Source: Massilia sp. H6 | GTDB lineage: Bacteria > Pseudomonadota > Gammaproteobacteria > Burkholderiales > Burkholderiaceae_D | Direction: 5' to 3' | NCBI RefSeq assembly: GCF_024802625.1 | Contig: NZ_CP103371.1 | Span: 3,100,001 to 3,164,000 of the forward strand | DNA: 64,000 nt | In this document: positions 29,468 to 38,099 of the stretch, piece after piece | How positions within the stretch are numbered: the stretch's first letter is position 1 | Layout of the letters: every line of letters starts with the position of its first letter | Notes under the pieces: model-generated | What the model was told of the DNA's origin: nothing | Database searches by the model: none | Seen by the model: only the letters and a program-made list of their open reading frames with translations | Translations under genes and position numbers: made by a program

Positions 29468-29497
29468 GACATGTCACCGTGAACGGTGACGAATGTC
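29468..29497 (-). repeat. Hairpin just after lpd (first of two)
   Basis: GTCACCGT (29473-29480) pairs with ACGGTGAC (29483-29490), extended by GACAT/ATGTC (29468-29472 and 29493-29497) with a two-base bulge. It begins nine bases after the lpd stop, and no T-run follows. It probably protects the 3' end of the odh mRNA or weakens read-through into zapE. Confidence 0.6.
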
Positions 29498-29505
29498 GGT
29501 AATGC

Positions 29506-30936
29506 TTAGAAGTTCAGCGAGCGCTTGTCCACCGCCAGCGCGGCCTCTTTCACCGCTTCCGACAGCGACGGGTGCGCGTGGCAGATGCGGGCGATGTCTT
29601 CCGACGAGGCCTTGAATTCCATCGCCACCACGGCTTCCGAGATCAGTTCCGAGGCCATCGGGCCAACGATGTGCACACCCAGGATTTCGTCGGTCGTGGC
29701 ATCGGCCAAAAACTTCACCATGCCCGACGTGTCGCCCAGCGCGCGCGCGCGGCCGTTGGCCATGAACGGGAAGGTGCCGGCCTTGTAGGCGACGCCGTCG
29801 GCCTTGAGCTGCTGCTCGGTCTTGCCGACCCAGGAAATTTCGGGCGAGGTGTAGATCACCCACGGAATGGTGTTGAAATTGACGTGGCCGTGCTGGCCGG
29901 CGATGCGCTCGGCAACCGCCACGCCTTCTTCTTCGGCCTTGTGCGCCAGCATCGGGCCGCGCACGACGTCGCCCACCGCCCACACGCCCGGCAGGCTGGT
30001 GCGGCATTCGTCGTCCACCACCACGAAACCGCGCTCATCGAGCTGCAGGCCGACCGCTTCGCCATTGAGGCCAGTGGTGTTCGGCACGCGGCCGATCGAG
30101 ATGATCAGTCGGTCGAACGTGGCCTTCTGCGCCGCGCCGGTGCTGTCGGCGTATTCGACGGTGACGTCGTTGTCGCCCTTGGTGATCGCGCCGATCTGGC
30201 AGCCCAGGTTGATCGTCAGGCCCTGCTTGACGAACAGCTTGTGCGCTTCTTTGGCGATCTGCTCGTCGACCGCGCCGAGGAAAGTCGGCAGGCCTTCGAG
30301 CACCGTCACTTCGGCGCCGACACGGCGCCATACCGAACCCATTTCCAGGCCGATGACGCCGGCCCCGATCACGCCCAGCTTCGACGGCACCGCCTCGATG
30401 GCCAGCGCGCCGGCATTCGACAGGATCAGCTTTTCGTCGAATTCCGCGCCGGCAAGCTGGCGCGCGTTCGAGCCGGTGGCGATGACGACGTTCTTGGCGG
30501 TCAGCGTGTCCGTGGTCGGACCGGTGACGGAGACGGTGTAGCCGCCGTCGGCCGTGCCCGCGAAGGCGCCGCGGCCGTGGAAGAAGCTGACCTTGTTTTT
30601 CTTGAACAGGAACAGGATGCCGTCGTTGTTCTGCTTGACGATGGTGTCCTTGCGCTTGAGCATGGTGCCGAGATCGAGCTCGAGGCCCGATACCTTGATG
30701 CCATGGTCGGCGAAGGCGTGGCCGGCGTGCTCGAAATGCTCGGACGACTGCAGCAGCGCCTTGGACGGGATGCAGCCAACGTTGGTGCAGGTGCCGCCCG
30801 GGGCCGGCTTGCCGGCCGCGTTGCTCCACTCGTCGATACAGGCAACCTTGAAGCCCAGCTGCGCTGCACGGATGGCGGCGATATAACCGCCAGGACCGCC
30901 GCCGATGACGACGACGTCAAATTGTTTGTCACTCAT
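29506..30936 (-). CDS. lpd: Dihydrolipoyl dehydrogenase (E3)
   Basis: The 476-residue flavoprotein has GGGPGGYIAA (12-21) for FAD, the redox disulfide Cys50/Cys55 in GGTCTNVGCIPSKAL, the NAD domain motif GAGVIGLEMGSV and the C-terminal His-Glu pair in CHAHPSLSE. It reoxidises the lipoyl groups of E2. As the last gene of odhA-odhB-(pspC-like)-lpd it is the E3 of 2-oxoglutarate dehydrogenase and may serve other complexes. Confidence 0.96.
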   Translation of the reverse strand: MSDKQFDVVVIGGGPGGYIAAIRAAQLGFKVACIDEWSNAAGKPAPGGTCTNVGCIPSKALLQSSEHFEHAGHAFADHGIKVSGLELDLGTMLKRKDTIVKQNNDGILFLFKKNKVSFFHGRGAFAGTADGGYTVSVTGPTTDTLTAKNVVIATGSNARQLAGAEFDEKLILSNAGALAIEAVPSKLGVIGAGVIGLEMGSVWRRVGAEVTVLEGLPTFLGAVDEQIAKEAHKLFVKQGLTINLGCQIGAITKGDNDVTVEYADSTGAAQKATFDRLIISIGRVPNTTGLNGEAVGLQLDERGFVVVDDECRTSLPGVWAVGDVVRGPMLAHKAEEEGVAVAERIAGQHGHVNFNTIPWVIYTSPEISWVGKTEQQLKADGVAYKAGTFPFMANGRARALGDTSGMVKFLADATTDEILGVHIVGPMASELISEAVVAMEFKASSEDIARICHAHPSLSEAVKEAALAVDKRSLNF

Positions 30937-31051
30937 GTTGGTATTTCCTTGTTTGGGTCGATCGGGGCGTCAACGAGCGCAATGGTCTTCAGGGTCGTGG
31001 TGCGCGGCACGCACGACCCGGGAACGCCACCCGGAGCCCCGACGGATCAGT

Positions 31052-31405
31052 TTATTCTTCGGGAACAAAAATCCACAACAGCAGGTAAATCGCCAGGCCG
31101 AAGCCGAAGGTGAGCGTAAACAGCGCGAACACCAGGCGCCAGACCCAGGATTCGACGCCGGTCGCCACCGCCAGCCCGCCGCAGACACCACCGAGCCAGC
31201 GGTCGCCGCGCGAGCGGCGCAGCCTGGCCAGTTCGTTGCCCAGGGTCTCACCCAGGCTGTCGTTGCGCTTGCGCAGGTCGATCGGCTGCTCGCTCGACGC
31301 AGCCTGGGACAGTACCCGTGCCTTGGCTTGTTCGAATTCGGCATCGCTCAGCGCGCCGGCCTGGTGCAGCTCGTGCAGCCGCTTGATTTCGTCCGACAAG
31401 TTCAT
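31052..31405 (-). CDS. SHOCT-PspC small membrane protein
   Basis: The 117-residue protein joins an N-terminal SHOCT-like helix pair (about 1-35, IKRLHELHQAGALSDAEFEQAKARVL) to a PspC domain (about 66-117, DRWLGGVCGGLAVATG followed by a hydrophobic helix). PspC domains are linked to the phage-shock response and membrane stress. The gene sits inside the odh operon, between odhB and lpd, on the same strand with GGAG in its ribosome site. Nothing in the sequence links it to 2-oxoglutarate dehydrogenase itself. Confidence 0.88.
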   Translation of the reverse strand: MNLSDEIKRLHELHQAGALSDAEFEQAKARVLSQAASSEQPIDLRKRNDSLGETLGNELARLRRSRGDRWLGGVCGGLAVATGVESWVWRLVFALFTLTFGFGLAIYLLLWIFVPEE

Positions 31406-31463
31406 GTCCTACTCCTTCAAACCGAAGCACGGCGCTGCCTGCCGGCGCGCGCCGCGGTTGGGA

Positions 31464-32753
31464 TTACAGGTCGAGCAACAGGCGCGCCGGGTCTTCCAGC
31501 GCGTCCTTCATGGCGACCAGGGCCAGCACGGCTTCGCGGCCGTCGATGATGCGGTGGTCGTACGACATCGCCAGGTAGTTCATCGGACGGATGACGATCT
31601 GGCCGTTTTCAACCACGGCGCGGTCCTTGGTCGCGTGCACGCCCAGGATGGCCGACTGCGGCGGGTTGATGATCGGGGTCGACAGCATCGAGCCGAAGGT
31701 GCCGCCGTTCGAGATCGAGAAGGTGCCGCCGGTCAGGTCTTCCAGGGTCAGCTTGCCTTCTTTGGCTTTCTGGCCGAATTCGCCGATCTTCTTTTCGATT
31801 TCGGCGATCGACATCTGGTCGGCATTGCGCAGGATCGGCACCACCAGGCCGCGCGGCGAACCGACCGCGATACCGATGTCGAAGTAGCCGTGGTAGACGA
31901 TGTCGTTGCCGTCGACCGAAGCGTTCACGATCGGGTATTTCTTCAGCGCGGCGACGGCGGCCTTGACGAAGAAGGACATGAAGCCCAGCTTGACGCCGTG
32001 TTCTTTCTCGAACTTGTCCTTGTACTTGGCGCGCAGTTCCATGACCGGGGCCATGTTCACTTCGTTAAAAGTGGTCAGGATGGCGTTGGTCGACTGCGAC
32101 TGCAGCAGGCGCTCGGCGATACGGGCGCGCAGGCGGCTCATCGGCACGCGCTCTTCCGGACGGTCGCCCAGGTTGGCGGCGGGCGCGGCGACCTGCTGCA
32201 GTGCCGGCCGGGCCGCCGCTGCGGTCGCGGCCGGTGCCGGGGCGGCAGCGGCGGCAGGCTTGCCGGCGACAGCGGCCAGGGCGTCGCCCTTGGTCACGCG
32301 GCCGTCGCGGCCCGAGCCGTCCATGCCGGCGGCGTTCATGTTGTTGTCGGCCAGGATTTTGGCCGCGGCCGGCATCGGCACGCCGGACATTGCGCCGCCG
32401 CTTGCGGCAGCTGGAGCAGCAGCAGGAGCAGCAGCGGCGCTGCCTGCGATCGGCGCGTTCGGCGCTGCCGACGGAATCGACTTGACCGACAGCGGGCTGG
32501 TTTGCGCCGATGCTTCGGTATCGATGATGGCGATGACTTCGCCGGCGACCACGGTGGCGCCGTCGGCCTTGAGCAGTTGCACGATCACGCCCGCGCTTGG
32601 CGCTGGCAGCTCAAGGACCACCTTGTCGGTTTCGATATCGATCATGTTTTCGTCGCGATCGACCGTTTCGCCGACTTTCTTGTGCCAGGACAGCAGGGTT
32701 GCTTCAGCAACCGATTCCGACAGTACAGGGACCTTGACTTCGATTTGTGCCAT
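31464..32753 (-). CDS. odhB: 2-oxoglutarate dehydrogenase E2, dihydrolipoyl succinyltransferase
   Basis: The 429-residue enzyme has an N-terminal lipoyl domain with lipoyl-lysine Lys44 ([10 protein letters not shown]), an Ala/Pro linker, a peripheral subunit-binding domain (about 110-150) and the catalytic domain ending in [13 protein letters not shown] (active His400, Asp404). It transfers succinyl to CoA. The 114 bases after odhA contain a GC-rich hairpin (32834-32861) that may tune the E1/E2 ratio. Confidence 0.96.
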   Translation of the reverse strand: MAQIEVKVPVLSESVAEATLLSWHKKVGETVDRDENMIDIETDKVVLELPAPSAGVIVQLLKADGATVVAGEVIAIIDTEASAQTSPLSVKSIPSAAPNAPIAGSAAAAPAAAPAAASGGAMSGVPMPAAAKILADNNMNAAGMDGSGRDGRVTKGDALAAVAGKPAAAAAPAPAATAAAARPALQQVAAPAANLGDRPEERVPMSRLRARIAERLLQSQSTNAILTTFNEVNMAPVMELRAKYKDKFEKEHGVKLGFMSFFVKAAVAALKKYPIVNASVDGNDIVYHGYFDIGIAVGSPRGLVVPILRNADQMSIAEIEKKIGEFGQKAKEGKLTLEDLTGGTFSISNGGTFGSMLSTPIINPPQSAILGVHATKDRAVVENGQIVIRPMNYLAMSYDHRIIDGREAVLALVAMKDALEDPARLLLDL

Positions 32754-32867
32754 TTTTCTAAACTCCGATGTGGTTTTATTCTGTGCAAAAGCCCCAGGCC
32801 GAAGCCCGGGGCAGTGGTGTGATTACTTGGCGAGGCGCCGCACGCATCCGCGCGCGGCGCCACATCC

Positions 32868-35723
32868 TCACTTGGTGAGAATGAACCCTTTCAGCTTCGA
32901 GAACGCGGTTTCCAACAGCTCTTTTTGCTGCGCCACGTGCTTGTCGGCATAGCCGACCGCAGGCGATGCCGATGCCGGGCGGCCGGCATAAGCCAGGCGC
33001 TGGCCAACTTCGAGGCTCTCGAAGATGTTGTGCTGGATCTGGAACCACGGACCCTGGTTCTGCGGCTCGTCCTGCACCCACACGACCTCGAGCGCGTTCG
33101 GGAATTTCTTCAGCTCGGCGGCGAACGACTTGTGCGGGAACGGGTACATCTGCTCCATGCGCACGATGGCGGTGTCGGTGACGCCACGGGTCTTGCGGGT
33201 GTTGCACAAGTCATAGTAGACCTTGCCCGAGCAGACCAGCACACGCTTGACCTTCGAGGCGTCGATGCCCTCGTCGACTTCGCCGATGACGGTCTGGAAG
33301 CCGCCCTTGGCCAGGTCGGTCAAGGGCGAGCCGGCGTCCTTGTTGCGCAGCAGCGACTTCGGCGTGAAGATCACCAAAGGCTTGCGGAACTGGCGCACCA
33401 TCTGGCGGCGCAGCAGGTGGAAGATCTGGGCCGCAGTGGTTGGCTGCACCACTTGCATGTTGTTGTCGGCGCACAGCTGCAAGAAGCGCTCGATGCGGGC
33501 CGACGAGTGCTCCGGACCCTGGCCTTCGTAGCCGTGCGGCAGCATCATGACCAGACCCGAGGCGCGGCCCCATTTGACTTCGCCCGAGGCGATGAACTGG
33601 TCGATGACGACCTGGGCGCCGTTGACGAAGTCACCGAACTGGGCTTCCCAGATGGTCAGCGTATTTGGTTCGGCGGTCGAGAAGCCATACTCGAAGGCGA
33701 GCACCGCTTCTTCGGACAGCACCGAGTCGATCACGGTGAAATTGGCCTGGTTGTCCGAGACGTTAGCCAGCGGCAGGTAGATACCCTGGTCCCAGCGTTC
33801 GCGGTTCTGGTCGTGCAGCACGGCGTGGCGGTGCACGAAGGTGCCGCGGCCGGCGTCCTGGCCCGACAGGCGGATCGCATAACCCGAGGCCAGCAGCGAC
33901 GCGAAGCCGAGGTGCTCGCCCATGCCCCAGTCGAGGTTGCACTCGCCCTTGCCCATCTTGCTGCGGTCGTTGAGTACCTTCTCGACCAGCGAGTGCGGCT
34001 TGAAGCCTTCCGGGACACGGGTGATGCGTTCGGCCAGGCGCTTGAGTTCGGTGAGCGGCACGGCGGTATCGGCCGCGTCGGTCCATTTCTTGTTCAGGAA
34101 CGGCGCCCAGTCGACTGCGTACTTGTTCTTGAAGTTGGTCAGCACCGGATCGACCGTGTGCTTGCCGGCGTCCATCGCGTCGCGGTAGGCGGCAACCAGC
34201 TGGTCGCCGGCGTCGGCTTCGATGCTGCCCTGCGCGGTCAGCTTCTCGGCGTACAGCTTGCGGGTGCCCGGGTGCTTGGCGATCTTCTTGTACATCAGCG
34301 GCTGGGTCAGGGCCGGGGTGTCCTGCTCGTTGTGGCCCAGCTTGCGGTAGCAGACGATGTCCACGACCACGTCCTTGCCGAACTCGGTGCGGTAGTCGAT
34401 GGCGATCTGCGAGGCCATCACGACCGCTTCCGGATCGTCGGCGTTCACGTGCAGCACCGGTGCTTCGATCATCTTGACGACGTCCGAGCAGTACAGGGTC
34501 GAACGCGCGTCGCGCGGGTCGGAGGTGGTAAAGCCGATCTGGTTGTTGATGACGATGTGGACCGTGCCGCCGGTGCCGTAGCCGCGGGTCTGGGCCAGGT
34601 TCAGGGTTTCCATGACCACGCCCTGGCCGGCGAAGGCGGCGTCGCCGTGCACCAGGATCGGCAGCACTTCCTTGCCCTTGCGGTCGCCGCGCCGCTCCAT
34701 GCGCGCCTTGACCGAACCTTCGACTACCGGGTTGACGATTTCAAGGTGCGAAGGATTGAACGCCAGCGACAGGTGGACCGGGCCGCCCGGGGTCGAGATA
34801 TCGCTCGAGAAGCCCTGGTGGTATTTGACGTCGCCCGATGGCAGGTCGTCGGCGTGCTTGCCTTCGAATTCTTCGAACAGGTCGGCTGGCGACTTGCCCA
34901 GGGTGTTGACCAGCACGTTCAGGCGGCCGCGGTGGGCCATGCCGATGACGATTTCCTGCACACCTTTTTCACCGGCGCGCTGGATGACTTCGTCCATCGA
35001 GGCGATAAACGATTCGCCGCCCTCGAGCGAGAAGCGCTTGGCACCGACGTACTTGGTGTGCAGGTAGCGCTCCAGGCCTTCGGCTGCGGTCAGGCGCTCG
35101 AGGATGTGCTTTTTCTTTTCCAGCGTAAAGGCCGGGGTCGCACGGTTCGACTCCATGCGCTCTTGCAGCCAGCGCTTTTCGGTCGGGTCGCTGATGTACA
35201 TGAACTCGGCGCCCACCGAACGGCAATACGTATCGCGCAGCATGTTCAGCAGTTCGCGCAGCGGCGCGGTCTCTTTGCCGAAATACGTGTTGCTGATATT
35301 GAAGACGGTGTCGAGATCGGCTTCGGTGAAGCCGTAGAAGGCAGGATCGAGCTCCGGCAGTGGCGGGCGCTCCTGGCGCTGCAGCGGATCGAGGTTGGCC
35401 CAGCGCGAGCCAAGGTAGCGGTAGGCGGCGATCATCTGGGTCGCGGCGACGCGCTTGCGGCCCATCTCGGCGTCGGTCGAAGCGACCACGGTCCGGATCG
35501 GGCCCTGCTTGGCGCGCTCGGCAAACGAGGCGACGACCGACGAATGAACCACATCGGAACGGTTCGAGCCGTCGACGGCCGGCACGTTCTGCATCTGGTC
35601 GAAATAGGCGCGCCAGTTGTCGGGCACCGAGCCCGGATTGTCCAGGTAGGCTTCGTATAACTCTTCCACATACGGCGCATTACCGCCGAACAGGTAGGAG
35701 TTCGCATTCTGTTGCTGCATCAT
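32868..35723 (-). CDS. odhA: 2-oxoglutarate dehydrogenase E1
   Basis: The 951-residue thiamine-diphosphate enzyme decarboxylates 2-oxoglutarate. The N-terminal E2-binding segment (NSYLFGGNAPYVEELYEAYL), GMAHRGRLNVL, HGDAAFAGQGVV and the C-terminal transketolase-like domain are all visible at full length. Two adjacent ATGs begin it, and either would serve. It is the first gene of its operon. The 287 bases upstream are shared with the divergent, iron-regulated PepSY operon. Confidence 0.96.
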   Translation of the reverse strand: MMQQQNANSYLFGGNAPYVEELYEAYLDNPGSVPDNWRAYFDQMQNVPAVDGSNRSDVVHSSVVASFAERAKQGPIRTVVASTDAEMGRKRVAATQMIAAYRYLGSRWANLDPLQRQERPPLPELDPAFYGFTEADLDTVFNISNTYFGKETAPLRELLNMLRDTYCRSVGAEFMYISDPTEKRWLQERMESNRATPAFTLEKKKHILERLTAAEGLERYLHTKYVGAKRFSLEGGESFIASMDEVIQRAGEKGVQEIVIGMAHRGRLNVLVNTLGKSPADLFEEFEGKHADDLPSGDVKYHQGFSSDISTPGGPVHLSLAFNPSHLEIVNPVVEGSVKARMERRGDRKGKEVLPILVHGDAAFAGQGVVMETLNLAQTRGYGTGGTVHIVINNQIGFTTSDPRDARSTLYCSDVVKMIEAPVLHVNADDPEAVVMASQIAIDYRTEFGKDVVVDIVCYRKLGHNEQDTPALTQPLMYKKIAKHPGTRKLYAEKLTAQGSIEADAGDQLVAAYRDAMDAGKHTVDPVLTNFKNKYAVDWAPFLNKKWTDAADTAVPLTELKRLAERITRVPEGFKPHSLVEKVLNDRSKMGKGECNLDWGMGEHLGFASLLASGYAIRLSGQDAGRGTFVHRHAVLHDQNRERWDQGIYLPLANVSDNQANFTVIDSVLSEEAVLAFEYGFSTAEPNTLTIWEAQFGDFVNGAQVVIDQFIASGEVKWGRASGLVMMLPHGYEGQGPEHSSARIERFLQLCADNNMQVVQPTTAAQIFHLLRRQMVRQFRKPLVIFTPKSLLRNKDAGSPLTDLAKGGFQTVIGEVDEGIDASKVKRVLVCSGKVYYDLCNTRKTRGVTDTAIVRMEQMYPFPHKSFAAELKKFPNALEVVWVQDEPQNQGPWFQIQHNIFESLEVGQRLAYAGRPASASPAVGYADKHVAQQKELLETAFSKLKGFILTK

Positions 35724-35975
35724 TCTTGCTCACCTTTCTTCGCGCTTCGCGAATTATTGGGCGGGTTCAGGTAACCTTCCGCGACACGGCCTGACCGGTT
35801 AGCGGATCGCACGACTACTCAAGTTGTGGGGAAGGACGAATTTCTTGGGCCATCCGGCACGCTACTGACAAAGCGCAGCCAGACGTGACCCGCGTTATTG
35901 TAACGCAAGCTCCTGAGCAGGGCCGATGTCCAGGCCAGATTAATTTGTTTCCGTATGCAAACAACACAACGGGTG

Positions 35976-36004
35976 TTGACCATGTAAATGATAATCGTTA
36001 TCAT
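35976..36004 (+). promoter_or_regulatory. Sigma-70 promoter of the iron operon
   Basis: -35 TTGACC (35976-35981), a 17-base spacer and -10 TATCAT (35999-36004). The predicted start of transcription is about 36010-36012, that is, at the ATG of the first gene. The -10 lies within the Fur box. Confidence 0.6.
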
Positions 36005-36006
36005 TT
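35984..36006 (+). promoter_or_regulatory. Fur box
   Basis: Arms AAATGATAA (35986-35994) and TTATCATTT (35998-36006) are perfect inverted repeats around TCG. Aligned from 35984, 16 of 19 bases match the GATAATGATAATCATTATC consensus. It overlaps the -10 element, as expected for repression by Fur with Fe(II). Confidence 0.88.
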
Positions 36007-36010
36007 ATGG

Positions 36011-36682
36011 ATGAGTTTACCCGGATCTCCCTCGTCAGCGCCTGCCGCCCCTACCTCTGCCCTGCCGGGGCCGCGCCGCGCCTTCTTTCTCAAGCAACTG
36101 CACCAATGGCATTGGATCAGCTCGGCCATCTGCCTGATGGCCATGCTGCTGTTCAGCTTTACCGGCTTTACCCTCAACCATGCATCCCAGATCGAGGCCA
36201 AGCCGGTGGTCACGCGCCTGAAGGCTGCGCTGCCCGAGCCGCTGCGCGCCCAGCTCGAAGCCTACGCCGCCAGCCATGCCGAGGCCGAGGTTCCGCTGCC
36301 GAGCGAACTGGCCGACTGGGCCAACGGCGCCTTCCCGGTCGATGTGCGCGGCAAGCGCGCCGAATGGAGCGAAGAAGACGCGTACATCGCCCTGCCCCGT
36401 CCCGGCGGCGACGCCTGGCTGCGCATCGGGATCGACGGCGCGGCCGAATACGAGGCCACTTCGCGCGGCGCGATCTCGTGGCTCAATGACATGCACAAGG
36501 GACGCAATACCGGCACCGTCTGGAGCTGGTTCATCGACATCTTCGCGATCGCCTGCGTGGTGTTTTGCATCACCGGTTTCCTGATCATGAAATACCACGC
36601 GGCGAACCGGCCCGCGACCTGGCCGGTGATCGGCTTTGGCATCGTGCTGCCGGCCGTACTGGCGCTGCTGTTCGTGCACTGA
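36011..36682 (+). CDS. PepSY-associated transmembrane protein
   Basis: The 223-residue protein has three predicted transmembrane helices (about 34-56, 165-190, 200-222) and one periplasmic domain (about 57-160). It ends in the FCITGFLIMKYH pattern of PepSY-TM proteins, which occur with siderophore receptors and ferric reductases. The start is the first in-frame ATG, which falls at the predicted transcription start, with no ribosome binding site. First gene of the Fur-controlled operon. It probably passes electrons or anchors partners in the inner membrane. Confidence 0.82.
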   Translation: MSLPGSPSSAPAAPTSALPGPRRAFFLKQLHQWHWISSAICLMAMLLFSFTGFTLNHASQIEAKPVVTRLKAALPEPLRAQLEAYAASHAEAEVPLPSELADWANGAFPVDVRGKRAEWSEEDAYIALPRPGGDAWLRIGIDGAAEYEATSRGAISWLNDMHKGRNTGTVWSWFIDIFAIACVVFCITGFLIMKYHAANRPATWPVIGFGIVLPAVLALLFVH

Positions 36683-36749
36683 GCGTTCGCGCTTTCCCGG
36701 CAAGTATTTGCTTAGCTACTAGTTACCCTCTCATATATAAGGCGATCTA

Positions 36750-37253
36750 ATGAAACTGTCCCACACGCTCGCACTCACGCTGCCGCTCGCATCGGGCTGG
36801 GCCATGGCCGCCGATTTGTCCGTGACATTCCAGCTGCCGAAAATGAAAGTGGCCGAATACCACAAGCCGTACGTCGCAATCTGGATCGAGAAAGCCGACG
36901 GCGGCGTCGCCTCGACCCTGGCGGTGCTATACGACGTCAAGAAGAAAGACGAAGGCGGCGAGAAGTGGCTCAAGGACTTGCGCACCTGGTGGCGCAAGGC
37001 CGGGCGCGATCTCGACATGCCGATCGACGGCGTCAGCGGTGCAACCAAGGCGGTGGGCAGCCACAGCATGGAGTTTGCCAACGCCACCGGAGACCTGCCG
37101 GCTGGCAAGTACAAACTGGTGGTGGAAGCGTCGCGCGAAGCCGGCGGGCGCGAACTCGTGCGCCTACCCTTCACCCTGCCGGCCAAGGGCAAGCTGGCCG
37201 CCAAGGCAGCCGGCAAGGAAGAACTCGGCGCCGTCTCGATCGCCATCCAGTAA
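36750..37253 (+). CDS. DUF2271 protein with flavinylation motif
   Basis: The 167-residue protein has a Sec signal peptide (cut near AMA-AD, residues 20-21) and a DUF2271 domain. Residues 93-99 read DGVSGAT, the Dxx(S/T)GA(T/S) motif to which ApbE attaches FMN (expected on Thr99, codon at 37044). With ApbE two genes on, it is very likely a periplasmic covalent flavoprotein. It is translated from an AAGG-led ATG 67 bases after the PepSY gene, in the same operon. Confidence 0.85.
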   Translation: MKLSHTLALTLPLASGWAMAADLSVTFQLPKMKVAEYHKPYVAIWIEKADGGVASTLAVLYDVKKKDEGGEKWLKDLRTWWRKAGRDLDMPIDGVSGATKAVGSHSMEFANATGDLPAGKYKLVVEASREAGGRELVRLPFTLPAKGKLAAKAAGKEELGAVSIAIQ

Positions 37254-37276
37254 CCCTGCAGCACCAGGAGCCCACC

Positions 37277-38092
37277 ATGCACCAGTTCGTCAAGAAAACC
37301 GTCCTCGCACTGGCCCTGGCCAGCGTGTCCTTTGGCGCCAGCGCCCACCGCGGCTGGATGCTGCCCAGCACCACCTTTGTCGAGAAAGAAGAAGCCTGGG
37401 TCACCATCGACGGGGCGGTCTCGGAAGGCCTGTTCGATTTCGACCATGTGCCGCTGCGCATGGAGAACGTCACCGTGACCGATCCGGGCGGCGCCACCGC
37501 GGCGGCGCCCGGCGCGGTCCAGGGCAAGCTGCGCACCACGCTCGACCTGCGCCTGCCGCGGGACGGCACGTATCGCATTGCCCTGGTCAGCGAAAATGTG
37601 GTGGGCAGCTACCAGCTCGGTGGCGAAACCAGGCGCGTGCGCGGCACGCCGGCGAGCGTGGCCAAGGACATTCCGGCCGCCGCCACCGAGCTACAGACCT
37701 CGACCACCCACAGCCGCATGGAGACCTTCGTCTCGGCCAACAAGCTCAGTCGCGACGCCCTCAAGCCGAGCGGCAAGGGCCTGGAACTGGTGCCGGTCAC
37801 CCACCCGAACGACCTGCGCGCCGGCGAGCCGGCGAGGTTGCGTTTCCAGCTCGATGGCAAGCCGCTGGCGAACTTTCCGTTCTCGCTGGTGCCCGGTGGC
37901 GTCAAGTACCGCGGCACCATCGGCGAGATCCGCCTGGTCACCGACGCCAGCGGCGAAGCCAGCTTCACCCTGCCGGCGCCGAACCGCTACTGGCTCAGCG
38001 CCAGGTTCCCGGTCGAGCAGGACAAGGGGCCGGGCGAGCCGGGTGCGCGCCGCTACGCCTACTCGGCCACGCTCGAAGTACTGCCGGAGTAA
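37277..38092 (+). CDS. DUF4198 exported protein
   Basis: The 271-residue protein has a signal peptide ending GASA and a mature start HRGWMLPSTTFV, then all-beta repeats of about 110 residues (a carboxypeptidase-like or Ig-like fold). DUF4198 proteins are periplasmic, often beside metal-uptake genes, and the exact role is unknown. The ATG has AGGAG seven bases upstream. It comes between DUF2271 and ApbE in the Fur operon. Confidence 0.85.
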   Translation: MHQFVKKTVLALALASVSFGASAHRGWMLPSTTFVEKEEAWVTIDGAVSEGLFDFDHVPLRMENVTVTDPGGATAAAPGAVQGKLRTTLDLRLPRDGTYRIALVSENVVGSYQLGGETRRVRGTPASVAKDIPAAATELQTSTTHSRMETFVSANKLSRDALKPSGKGLELVPVTHPNDLRAGEPARLRFQLDGKPLANFPFSLVPGGVKYRGTIGEIRLVTDASGEASFTLPAPNRYWLSARFPVEQDKGPGEPGARRYAYSATLEVLPE

Positions 38093-38099
38093 GGCCGGC

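Noticed and set aside
32925-35660. A 911-codon open frame opposite odhA
   Set aside because: Antisense to a complete 2-oxoglutarate dehydrogenase E1 with all motifs. No domain is recognised in the opposite frame.
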